Part shown: positions 49,049 to 60,609 of the stretch, in pieces
Numbering within the stretch: position 1 is the stretch's first letter
Layout of the letters: each line of letters starts with the position of its first letter
NCBI RefSeq assembly: GCF_964204865.1
Contig: NC_135255.1
Location: forward strand, 13,731,135 to 13,795,134
From: Styela clava
Lineage: Eukaryota > Chordata > Ascidiacea > Stolidobranchia > Styelidae
DNA length: 64,000 nucleotides
Reading direction: 5' to 3'
Position numbers and translations under genes: made by a program
The notes under the pieces: generated by a model
Database searches by the model: none
What the model saw: only the letters and a program-made list of their open reading frames with translations
What the model was told of the DNA's origin: nothing

Positions 49049-51562
49049 TTACAAAGCTAATATTCCATCATTCTCCGGTACTCCTGTGGTTTCAAAGCTG
49101 TATATATAATCTGAATCTGTAGTAGCTTCTGCTTCCGTCGTGAATGTTTCTGTAGTAAAGAGATTATATTTAAAAAACCTTTTATATAATGGGACAGTTT
49201 ACACAGAACTCATATTTTGCGGCCGACTTTCGTACTGGAAATGTACTCTTATATTACAAAGGTACCCGGTATAAAATCTTTAGCAAAATAACAGAAAAAA
49301 ATTAGATATAAACAAAAATTTTGGTAAATCTTCCTGATATGAAATGGATATGATATACAAGATAAAATGATATGATAGTATGATTAGCATATAGGCCTTA
49401 AATCAAGCATAAAGCGCTTGTTTCATCACAAAAGAAATTATCACACCAAATGAGCCGTAACTAATATTTACCTCCTGTTGTAAACTCAGTTGTGTATTCC
49501 GTAACATCTTCTGTGCCTGTTGTGTATTCATTTGTTGTTACTTCTCCAGTTGTTACAGAATCTGACGTCGTTGTAGAATCTGACGTATCTGACGTCGTAG
49601 GTTCATCAGTGCCCATCTACGTTCAAAATTTTATTTTAAAACATGGTTTATACAATTACATTTTAGTGGATATAATTTGATGATGACATACGCATGCAAT
49701 AAAGTCAATGTTGGGGGTCGATGTTGTTATACGTCTTTCTATTATATTATGGAATATACTATAAATCTGGATGACATTAGTAAACAAGTGTTGCTATACC
49801 ACACGCTGCATTGAAACTGAATCGAATTGAGTTTGATTCAATTTGAGTTTCAAAATATCCGGTAGGCAGGAAGATTGATATTGATATTGCTTTCGAATTT
49901 GTTTAAGTTGCGATTTCACCTTTGTTCTAACAAGAGAGCTAACTGCTGCCTGCGTTGAATCACCTTACTTGATTGCTAAGATTTTTGGTGAGATAAAATA
50001 TAAATATATTTTATACATGTCTTTTTATTTCTTGGAAATTGCGATTTAGATCGAAAGCGAAATTTTCGAACGATAGAATGCCGTTATTGTATTTCAGAAA
50101 ATACCTGATCCATATCATATTCAATAAATCATAAGTTGGCATATTCATAGAATTTATTATTTCATCGCGATGATACATTTTTGTTTAAAAAATGAAAAAT
50201 AAAAGGAAACAAAGGAAAGCGGAAAATTGTTTTGTGTTAGTTTGATTTTTGAGATAACTACTGGTACAAGGCGCCACAACTCTTCAAGCCAGCATACATC
50301 AGAAGCGTATATTTCTGATTATTTGTTAACACATTCGCTACGATAAAATCGACATTTTCCCTGTATATATCCCTCCGGCAGTACATTTATAATTCAAGTA
50401 CAATAAAAAGAATGGGAATGGGCGTATCTCACGCGTCACTTTAAACCAATTTGAACCTCAAATGGGATTTAATTTGCGACAAGAGGTATATTTAAGCACT
50501 GCTTAAAATAATCATCAAAGGAAATATCGCGAGCCTACGTAATTGACATGATTTATCCACACTTCCAACACCTCTTTATGAATTCTAAACTTACCGTAGT
50601 AGGCTGATCAGTAAAAATATATTTTAAGCACGAATTGCGATACTTTATCAAAAAAAGATTTTTTTACAAAATTGATAAAATTGCAAACGGTTTCGATAAC
50701 ATCCATTGAATAATTGTTACGTGAACTATCGTTTACCAGAAATATTTAAAAGTAAAACGCACCAATTAGCCGTCACATAATTGTGAATTTTTTTTTTTTT
50801 AGATTTATTGGCGATTCTAACTCAAGATCAATGCGGATCCTTCTGTAAAAATTCTACCCGCCACAATTCTTCAAAGAAAAGAGTTTTCAGAAGCCGAAGC
50901 AAACCTCCAATTACAATTGTCAGTCGTCACAAGTCATAAGTAATTCTATGATCATCTCTATTTATATACTAATCACACACCTCGGTAGTTTCTTCAGAAA
51001 TGCCAGTTGTCATATATGGAAGTGAATCTGTAGTTGCAAACTTATCATCTGATTGATGAAATTCATGAAAATCTTTTCCTTTATCATTGAAAGTAAGGTC
51101 TTCAAAATTTGCTTCAATATGCTAAAAAAAAACGAAAAAAAAAACGACAAATTTAATTAATCGATTTGTCGAGAAAATATTTTGAATTTTTCCATCGCCT
51201 AAATGTATATATAAATTTTTATAATATGAATAAAACATTAATATAATTTAATAACATACGACGTTATAAATTTTGTTTTAGCAACAATGCTACATAATCT
51301 CGAAGGATTGTAAACGCAGGAAATCGCGATTGTATCGGCAACAAATACATAAACCAAATACACCAATCAGATTAGTTCAAACATAAAAACAACTTTGATG
51401 ATGAAATGTCTAAATAATAAACAATAAAACAAATTTATTTATCTACTTTTACCATATAAAATTAAGGCCTTTAAAGAAAATCAAAACGTACAACTTTACC
51501 TGATATGGATATGCACTCGAATAAGCCAAACAACTCACAAATACTATAATACTAATCTTCAT
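49049..51562 (-). CDS. Secreted Thr-rich mucin-like protein
   Basis: Minus-strand exons 51562-51500, 51121-50981, 49616-49472 and 49149-49049 (phases 0, 0, 1) join with GT-AG borders to give 149 aa. Residues 1-17 form a signal peptide (MKISIIVFVSCLAYSSA). An acidic stretch follows (ANFEDLTFNDKGKDF), then from about residue 58 to 130 a Thr/Ser/Glu-rich segment with TTSD, TTGE, YTTE and FTTG repeats, probably O-glycosylated. There are no cysteines in the mature chain. It ends GILAL. The long intron between exons 2 and 3 (about 1.36 kb) holds nothing recognisable. The architecture parallels the gene at 17801-19579: same strand, signal exon of similar size, acidic spacer, Thr-rich exon. The role is unknown; an extracellular matrix or mucus component is plausible. 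Confidence 0.75.
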
Positions 51563-51569
51563 TTTTATC

Positions 51570-54500
51570 TGTTACTTTTTTATTTTCAAATTTGGTTACT
51601 GATGTTAGCGACTCTTTTGCTTCACAATATTTCAACTTAATGGTGGAAACTTCTGAAACGCGTCGTTTTTTATAACCAAGACACTGAGCTACAATTTTGT
51701 GACGTTTAACGATGGAACTTTCCTCTCTCCGATTACGCGAAGAAAACACCGATGTCTGACGCAAATGGAGGCGTCAAAGATGATAAAGTAGTCCGCATAT
51801 CGCTTTTACCTCATATGGTCTTTGGTGTAATGCTTATTATTTACCTCTCATGGGGTATACATGTACTCTACAATCAAAATACCATTTATCTATGATCCAC
51901 CCATGGTCTTTATCTAGATTCTAGATCATTCCAAAGTTTCTGAGAATTGCCTGGAGCGAAAATCAATATATATGGTAAAATACAGCATTCGAATTCAATA
52001 TGTTCTGCGATCCAATATCATAATTATTCAACACATCATAATAACAATATCTGAAAAGAATGAATTAATCCCACTAATTAGTCTTTTCAAATTAGACGAA
52101 ATCTCTAACGCTAACATACATTAATTAGATACCTGGTAACGAGAAGGTCCCATACAATTATTGATAACGAATCATTTTATTGCATTATACAGACTTGTAG
52201 CTCAGCTATTGTTTCAACAAGTTATAATATTGAATGTACGATAGAAGATTCCATCTACCATTTTACGGTTGTTTCTGAATAACCAAGCCTCTGATTGCTT
52301 ATGACAGATTAATGGGTTAGGTACCACGGTAGTTTTTGTCTTCCGAATGTGTTTTCAATATATGTATATCACAGTTACTTACTAGAATGCTATTTTTCTT
52401 ATTGTTATGAAAGAACCGCTTTTCTCATTAACCCCCAAACCAAATGCTTTGCTTTGAAAGTGGTTGAAGATTGTATTTTTCGTAAGAAGGCTATTACTTT
52501 TGTTCATTTCATAACTTTCTGTGGGCTGTATGGGATTTGCTTTTTGTGTGCGATTACGTCATCAAAATTAAAAATTTGCGCACCTTGTGGCGGTTCCGCC
52601 TTCGCATTAGGGGTCAGGCGAAATTGTGAAGACTATGGTACCGGTAGTCTTCTGTGACAGATTGCATACCCGTACTACTTCGGTTTGGCCTTCCTTGTTT
52701 TTCGGCGCATCTATACCACAGGTGCTATAAAGACTAGCCAATACGAAGAGTTTCTCTGAATATAATCAATTACGATTACGCTTTAAATCTAATTTAGATA
52801 ATTGAGTACCCGGTTTTAAAATAACATTTAATAAGGAAAAGGAAGTTTATTTCGAGCGATTTTTTTACATGGCATATGATTATGAATATAGAATTATAAA
52901 TTAATTGAATGGTAAGCATGTGTAATTATGTAGTACTTTTAATCGACGTTTGGCACAAAAGAAAAGAAAATTCATGACAGGCTAGTTATAAATCCAATTT
53001 ATTTTTATAATTCATTTAGAAAATTAAAACCAACTTCTGAACCACCCAGTATTGCTCTCATTGCTTTGAAATGTTGAAATTAAAGGAAAAATGGTTCATG
53101 AAGCTGACAAAAAAGCAGATACAAAGATATTGACTGAATGCAAGCAAAGATAGAGTGTATTACTAAAGGGCATATCGCCTGGCTTAAAACAAGTAAAACA
53201 AGAATGAATACGACAACGTTCAAAATTATGTAAATTTTTTATTTCAATTTTCTATGTAATACAAAATTATACGCACATTCTATAGCAAAGTGGCTTTTTC
53301 CCGCGCTCAGTCGCACATAAACAATCAATAGTGGAATGTTTTCTTAGTTCGTTATAACAAAGATTTTTACCTACAAAGTTTTTATCTTCAGTGAAGTCCT
53401 ACGGTGTCTAGAGTGATCAAAATTGTTTGATTTCTCACGCCCTTTTTATATCTTCTATCATGCCAGATTTAAGGCTGAAATTTTGATTTTCAGATAAAAT
53501 CCTTTCAGTTGGATACAACAAGAATTTGGAGCGTTCCAATTTATTCATTCTTGTAGATCAGCGCATATCATACACTGTCAAAGGCGATCAACATTGTTCG
53601 CTTGATAACACTGTGTCAACTCTCAGGCCAAAGTTTCGAGTTGCAATTTGGGATTCGAGATTGTTAAATTCGGTAAATTCGTGCCTTCGGAAGTGTGCGC
53701 ACTTACAGCTACCTACCTGCTTTTGCAAAAGTATATAATTAAATGAGTCAATGTCATACATTGAGCAAGTGGATCGACATATGATGACACAAATTACTGA
53801 AATTATGTCAATTGCAGCGATTCAAACTCCTTGCAATATTGGCTTTCTTTACTATTCTTTCATAAATACAACTGCATGTAGCCTACGCGCACCTGATATG
53901 AGTCATTTGAACCAACTTACACAGAACATTTGTGCACTTAACAGATGTCAATTCTACGTGATGGCACTACAGATTTTTGAATTTCAAGGCGTAATTATAA
54001 TATACTACGTGGAGAATTGACTTTACAAAAACGTACTTTCACATTGAACTCTGCGAATACTTATTAAATAACATATATATATGGCTAATGAATAAAATAA
54101 AAAATGTATATGATTTGGCCATTCTTTCAATGTTAACCACACACTCAACTTACTCATGGTATAAGATTAGAAATAAATCCATCGAGATTCTACGTATTTT
54201 CAAATAAACCAAAAGGTGGTCACTTAAATTATACAAAGCCTTGTTTCCACTTCGTGTGGTCAATATGCTTTTTGGGTCATGCAGCCTATATTACAAAATA
54301 CAGTAGAGGCGCATTGTTTAGTACTGAAATGGGATTTAAATTTCATTCGTTATACTAAAAACCAGACTGAAATTCAATATATATCAACGAAAATCTCACA
54401 GTCGCGAGCGAGATATTATTATTACAAGCCAAAAACGGAGTATCTTAGACTTGGAATCTATTTATACGTTATATACTGAAAGAGGTTTTCATAAAATAGC

Positions 54501-55600
54501 ATATCTTATTAAATTAGCAAGTATTAATATTGATTAGTAGAATGTATCTAGATTTCAAATACCTGACTACGTGATATATCTGATTTAAAACCTGCGGTAT
54601 GACGTTACTTTTCTGACACGAATATCGTGATTCTTTATTGCTTTCGTGAACGTCTGAATTTTACATGCTGGTTCAATTAAATTCAACTCACTTACTTAGA
54701 AATATTGCTCGACACAATATGTGGGCCACAGATTAAACTAGGGTTGTCATGGTGCATCTAAGGTTGTATCATACGAAGCATCACGTTGCCAAATCATTAT
54801 GTATTCATGCAGACGAGATTGAGCTCTAAAAGTATCATTACGATATAGGCAGCAATAGGAATTATTTCAGTCGCCAATTAAAATACCAGAAGAGAGGTTA
54901 TTCTAAAACTGATGTTGCATCGTTGAGCTCTGAAAGTAAAAGTAAAATATAGTTTCAAAATTGCTCACCAGAAGTGCAGTAAATTTAATGAATATTTGGG
55001 CCTCCAGAAATGTGTGTACTCATATAGAGGTAACTAATATTGTTCGTCTACTTTACATCAAGTTGTGTAAAGGGACTGGAACCTATGGGTAGGAATATAT
55101 TCATTCGGCTAACACAGACAGTCCCCGAACTCGTAATAGAACTAAAATAAGGAAAATCTGAATAAAATTACGGCCTAACTCTAACCCGATACACACAGTA
55201 CGGTAGTACCATTATTTTATACTCAGCGAGTGTTCCAACAGATAAAATAGTTTTTGTCGTAGGCTATCACTCGCTTATGTTTTTTTTTTAACTTGGAAAC
55301 TTTATCTAAAAACTTCGCTTGAAAATAGTGGCTTTAACTAACTTTCCACGTTTTGCATGTCTAAGACTAGATCAAGTTATGAGGAATTTCAATTTGTTTG
55401 GCTCTATTCCCGGACAGAGTCGTTCGTTGATTAGAAAATGAATTTTTACTTGGTACATTCTCATCGACATTTTGAGGAAAATGGCTTTGTGATATATACT
55501 GTAGTTTCAGGTGTTTCCGAGATTTTGATTACGCTTAAAAAAACGAAAACTTACTAACTCATCATTCAGTTCAGAAAACCTCTTACGTAGAAACTTCTGG
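51570..55600. other. Intergenic with one degenerate MITE copy
   Basis: From about 52.43 to 52.70 kb the sequence follows the GGACACGAAA-type MITE body (GTGGTTGAAGATTGTA, AGAAGGCTATTACTTT, TTTCTGTGGGCTGTATGG, a GATTACGTCATC box, CTTGTGGCGG). The remaining open frames, including those near 53.5-54.0 kb, lack signal peptides or domains and I regard them as chance. Confidence 0.4.
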
Positions 55601-55609
55601 AACAAAACG

Positions 55610-57508
55610 ATGAAAATAGTATTACTAACAGTCATATTATTAATCATTGCTGAATGGGAAGTAGAGAGTTTTACATTATCAAATAAGCAGGTAAGAATAT
55701 TTTATACAACACTGTATGTTAACAGAGTTTGTGAGCTTCAAAAATTAACTTTTTTACACTAATCTTTTAAAAATACATCAATAATTTACAACGGCCTATT
55801 TCCCAAAGCATGTTCTTGAGCAGTAGTTTACTAAAAAAAAGTTCGTTCAATACTTTCAAATTCCAACCTTGAACGGACTACCTTTTTGAAGACCAAAAAA
55901 TGAAATGAATAAAACATTTTGTGTGGAACAAAATCAACAAATTCCGAAAACATAGCTCTGTTATAGTATACACAATATAATAAATAATCGAATAGGATGA
56001 AGTATCATTAACGATGATCTAATGAGGCGTTTCATAACTTCTTCATCAAGAAGGCTATGCATAAAATATTCCTGATACGCAAGGAGTTACCATAGCGCAA
56101 TAACCCCGAATTTGAAAATTTAAAATGCAAGTATCAAATACATGCTAACTCAATTTTCTTGTTTCGTTTTAATTTGCAACTTTACTCAAGCAAGCTGGTT
56201 TTGCAAGACTTTTCTGGTATATTTTTAATATAAAATAAATACCGGTAAGTTACTTTATATATTTCATTCTTTATATGTCAGTGGCAATTATATATTTTAC
56301 ATCTATCGATAGTTATTTTGTTTTCTTCGTATTTACAATACAAATAAACTTTCACGTAATTGAAACTCATAATTTACTTAAATAGGCTCTCCACGATTCA
56401 CCATATTTACTAAGTAGAGTCAAAAGAAAGTTTGGAAATCGTGATACCGGAATAAAAAAGAACACAGACCTAGACGACTCAAATGAGTGAGTAAACTGTG
56501 ATTGTTTGAAATAGATAAATATTATAACATATTTTGATTAGGAACGTTCAACAGGAATAGCCAAAAAATGGTTCCATTACATTTGAACCCACGTACATTT
56601 GAACCCATGACAATTGCACCTGTATGCTATTGCACCTATGGAATTTTTTTTGTTTCACGGATAGTTAAACCCATACTAACCTTAACCCATGGGTTTTAGC
56701 ACCCGCATATAGATTGAACCCGTGGATATACGCATGGGTTCAAATGTACGTGGGTTCAAATGTACGGTCACCGCCAAAAAATATATGATGCTACTTTGGT
56801 CAGCGGTCTCAGCGGTTTGTGATGTCAGTGATTTTAGTTAAGGTTAAGAACTGAATTCTATGATAATCTCCTTATGAGATTGAGATCGCGTTAAGCAAGT
56901 GATATCGCATACTGAAGTGGCACCGAATGTATTTACAGTATATATATGCGTCATATATTTCCATCGATTAAAAAAATGGAATACTTCCAGTTTATGTGAA
57001 CTTGGAAATTTTCAATTTTACATTTGTCTTGTTTTTCTGTAACGTATGATTAACTACATTTCCTAAACTGGTAAATTATTGGAGATTCATTTAATGAAGG
57101 CTACATTCATTATTTAATAAAAAAGTGTTTTATATAAAACAGCGACATTCTAAAATACAGATCAGCTAAACTTTATATTAAATTTGAAACAGAATAGACA
57201 ATGAAGATCGTAAGGAACGCGACGTAAACGATCCATACAGAAAGGACGCTCTATTGCTTATTAGAGATTTGAGAAAGTTATATGGTATGCATCAGGGTAG
57301 CAATGATGAAAAAGATAACGAAATGGAGAATGACAAGTTGAAAAGTGCGATGAAAAGAATTTTACTAACATCTAGCCAATATAGGAGCAACGCAAGATCT
57401 TATACGGACAAACTAACCAACGAATATAAAGGAATGGGATTTGACAATAATCTAGCTGTTGCTCTCGGTAACCTTGAACGCAAGATGTCGCCAAAGAAGG
57501 AGGCATGA
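55610..57508 (+). CDS. Secreted basic/acidic precursor-like protein (165 aa)
   Basis: Exons 55610-55690, 56386-56486 and 57193-57508 (phases 0 then 2) join with GT-AG borders to give 165 aa. A strong signal peptide (KIVLLTVILLIIAEWEVES) is followed by LLSRVKRKFGNRD, with a KRK cluster at 40-42 that could be a proprotein-convertase site. An acidic linker follows (residues about 55-68), then a mostly charged helical region to the end (RKDALLLIRDLRKLYG, NDKLKSAMKRILL), finishing KKEA. No cysteine is present. The exon plan, signal exon and 101-base second exon are the same as in the gene at 59415, and the phases match the gene at 38656. It could be a peptide precursor or a secreted helical protein. 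The intron before exon 3 contains a Mutator-like MITE. The donor at 56487 was chosen because the alternative at 56491 puts a stop in frame. Confidence 0.75.
56570..56772 (+). mobile_element. Mutator-like MITE, copy 3, 10-bp target duplication
   Basis: 203 bp, same ends as copies 1 and 2, flanked on both sides by GCCAAAAAAT (56560-56569 and 56773-56782). It lies in the second intron of the secreted-protein gene at 55610-57508. Confidence 0.9.
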
Positions 57509-57514
57509 ATTCAC

Positions 57515-58190
57515 CAGTCAGACGGATATCAGCGAGTATTTTGCATTGCTTGTCATTAATTACATTCCAAATGTCAACACCTCTAAAATAGTGTGAAGAT
57601 AATTACAGTTTAAATATTGGAAACTTTCAATATTTCCAATCTTTTTTTTATGACCAGCGACAGATTTAAAAGAATGTTTTAATATATTTTAGTATTTGTC
57701 CATTCGAATCATATCATTTAACGCCAAATGCAGATACGAAATATTCAGTAGATCAGACCAGTCTTGCAAGAGGTTTCAAAGTTTAATATCTTTCATTTCA
57801 AATCTAAAATACATGATGAAATATGATATCGTATATCTGGTTTGTCTTAATTCTTGAATATATAAATTTGTTCAAACGATAAATTACTTCTATTAATCTA
57901 CACACATGACTGCATTTGAATCATGTTATCTTTGCATGAGTTGTTGTGGTTTATTTGATCTTATGATTATAATATATCAGAATCAGTTTTTTTTTTGCGA
58001 GTCAACAAAGTTTCAAATATTTTATACTAAAGCTAACGCCTGTCGAATTCATAATTAAATAATCATCATAGGTAACTAGCTTTCGTGTGTTAAGTTACTA
58101 AATTAGAAATAAAAACAGCAGTAGAGAAATTAAATTTAAGAAAACAAAGTCTAATGAGTAATATTTTTGGAACGAGAGAGCGATTCTCAA
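57515..58190. other. Intergenic, nothing recognised
   Basis: AT-rich sequence after the 165-aa secreted-protein gene. It must hold that gene's 3' UTR. No exon, RNA gene or repeat end was recognised. Confidence 0.4.
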
Positions 58191-58195
58191 GTATA

Positions 58196-58483
58196 TGGAC
58201 ACGAAAACTAAAACGAAACAGTACGAGTATGCAATCTGTCCCAGTAGGCTATCGGTACGGCAGTTTTACGAGTAACACGAACTCAGTACCGTCAAAAAGT
58301 GCGCAATTTGGATGACGTCATCGCACAAAGTAATAGCCTTCTGACGAAAAATAAAATATTTGAACCGCTGAAAAGCAATTGGTTCAGTAGTTAATGAGAG
58401 CGATTTTTCTCATGACAATAAAATTCCAACAGCAGCAACAACAACATAACTACAAAACAATTCATATGTACATTTCGTGTCCA
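58196..58483 (-). mobile_element. GGACACGAAA-type MITE, best preserved copy
   Basis: 288 bp with inverted ends TGGACACGAAA (left) and, read inward from the right, TGGACACGAAATG. ATA flanks both ends (58193-58195 and 58484-58486). The body includes GATGACGTCATC, a palindrome also present in other copies, and a CAACAACAACA tract. This copy defines the family found in pieces at about 17.2, 23.2, 26.3, 29.1, 36.6, 37.0, 52.5 and 60.3 kb. Confidence 0.75.
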
Positions 58484-58489
58484 ATAATT

Positions 58490-59410
58490 GATCAAAAAAG
58501 GTTCAGGGTGTTTTATTCTTTATCGATTCATTTTATTTCTTATTTGTTCCTCATATATTAGGAGTTGCAATAAATCGTATCGCGTATCGTTTCTATCTAT
58601 AATTTTTTCTATTAGGATTGGTAATACTTTTTATTATACCAAATGTGTAATCTAATACAAGTCTTCCAATTCCCAATATCGAATATAGATTTTACTGAGC
58701 ATCAGCCTGAGTATGATACTATCTGAGACACGAAAGTTAAGTTGTAGAATTTGTTAAAATTTACCGGTAATTATAGTTACTTTATTATAGTTAGTCAGAG
58801 CCAAAAATGTCCGAGTTCAATAATTTTGGTTTTGTGCAGGTGATTGTTACATGCGCCCAAGGCTATAAAAAACAACATATATATGTTTGGAATAATTTGT
58901 AAATTTGAGAGCAGAGTAAACTTGATGACCTCGCAGTTAATAAATCAAAGATAAGAAAATGCTGAGAAAAGATTACATTAGAATACCGTACTGTATATAA
59001 TTTCTATAACAGAAGTTACCGCACAAATATGGACATTTAAAACGCGTGTGAGATGTTAGAAACAGTTTCAAAAGAGTGAAGTGTATAGACCAAATTTTGC
59101 AAACAGATTTTTAACAAAGAAATATCATATTTTTTGCTTATCTGAATACTGAGAAAATTTGTTATTGTTCGTATACATTTTATGGCGATTATAACATCAG
59201 TGGTCTTTTGCGCTATTGATCAATTCGAAAAAATCCCATACTAACATATTATACAATATTTACAAAAAAATAATTATACAAATGATTCAATTATATTAAG
59301 TAATTAATCCAAAGTATTTCTGCTGGTAGACAAAACAAATTCCATATCAGTTTCTACCAATAGTAAAACATATTCTATCACGAAAGCTTGTTTTCACAAA
59401 TCAATTTCGA
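58490..59410. other. Intergenic, nothing recognised
   Basis: AT-rich region that should contain the promoter of the gene at 59415. No exon or repeat end was recognised. Confidence 0.4.
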
Positions 59411-59414
59411 CAAG

Positions 59415-60605
59415 ATGAAAGCAATTGTGTTGATCAGTATGCTTCTTATTGCATATTTCACAAATATTGCAGAACCGCACGGACAAGTGAGTATTTGAAT
59501 TAAAATTTATTGATTGTGTATTTCATTTTACTCTCATTTCGGGTCTTAGAGCGAATATAGAAAATCACAAGTGTCACAGTCATGATTTAATTATGCTTCT
59601 CGAAGGATATGTGTGGGAAGTTTTTTTTTAGCGAATTCATAAAAAAATAAAAGCAGAACAAAAGCCCGTAAAACGAAACCTTCTGGGGCATCACTTTATT
59701 TTTTTCATTTTATTTTTTCATTTTCATTTGACCAAAACCTGCTGTTGGTAACAAATAAGTGGTTTGTATTTTATAGTGATAGAGAAAAATTCTCTCAAGA
59801 ACCCAACGTCCGAGAAGTTATATCTAAAAATATTCACATTTAAAAAGAATATGTGCAACATTGCACTGTAAATTAAAACAGTGTTAACAATGTTAATATT
59901 AGTAACCCGATATCATAACATTTTCCTTATTGCACAACTGGTTGTACACCAATACATTGGTTTAACTGAATGAAAAAAACGCTTTCTGTTCAACCAATAG
60001 GAATAATCACTTTCAATTTCAAATTCAGGGTAATTCGAGAGCCTCGTTTCTGGACCGCCTGAAAAGAAGTTTGAATTATAAGTCGAAGGATGCAACGCTT
60101 GATTTCATGAGACACGTCAATTCAATAAAGTGAGTTCGCCATTCCTTCGTTGAGCACGAATGAGTACATATCGATCGCTTTGTTATTATGTTGTTGTTCG
60201 TGTTGTTGGTATTTTTGATGCAAAAATCGTTTCCTCCTCAACTACTAACTTCCTCCGGAACTTTCTGTGGTATGCGATGACGTTATTAAAGTTGCGCAGC
60301 GTGTCTTGGTTTCGTGACCACATGTCAGTTATCATCAGTGATGGTCAGACTACCAGTACGATAAAAGATTTGATACTACTTAGTTTCGGCCTCCCTGTCA
60401 ATATATTTGAGCATCGCTCTCTTGTTACTTCATAATTTTGCATTGTCCGTATGCTTTATTTCTAGTAATTTCCAGATTGAAATTATAAAAATGTGTAACG
60501 ATAAATAGGTCACGTGAGAGCCGCAGAAAAAGACAAGCAGCTGTAACAGATGAAGACACAGATGTGGGGCAGTCATACAATCCTAATGATCCTTCGGGTA
60601 ATTAG
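59415..60605 (+). CDS. Small secreted precursor-like protein (89 aa) with basic cleavage sites
   Basis: Exons 59415-59486, 60029-60129 and 60509-60605 (phases 0 then 2) join with GT-AG borders to give 89 aa. The signal peptide (KAIVLISMLLIAYFTNIAEP) is followed by FLDRLKRS, with a KR at 36-37, and later RESRRKRQ, with a furin-type RRKR at 63-66. Cleavage at both would release a basic peptide of about 25-29 residues and an acidic tail beginning QAAVTDEDTD. The design looks like a prohormone or host-defence peptide precursor, but the final peptide lacks an obvious Gly amidation site and cysteines. Exon 2 is exactly 101 bases, as in the gene 3.8 kb upstream, and both have an R-L/V-K-R motif shortly after the signal exon. 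AATAAA occurs at 60809. Confidence 0.72.
60160..60460 (+). mobile_element. GGACACGAAA-type MITE, degenerate intronic copy
   Basis: It runs from TACATATCGATCGCTTTGTTATTATGTTGTTG through TTTCTGTGG and GTTTCGTGACCACATG to AGTTTCGGCCTCCCTGTC, similar to the 17.2 kb copy. It sits in intron 2 of the 59.4 kb gene. The 91-codon open frame is repeat-derived. Confidence 0.5.
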
Positions 60606-60609
60606 AAGA

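Noticed and set aside
52349-52657. 102-codon plus-strand open frame
   Set aside because: It lies over a degenerate GGACACGAAA-type MITE copy and has no independent coding evidence.
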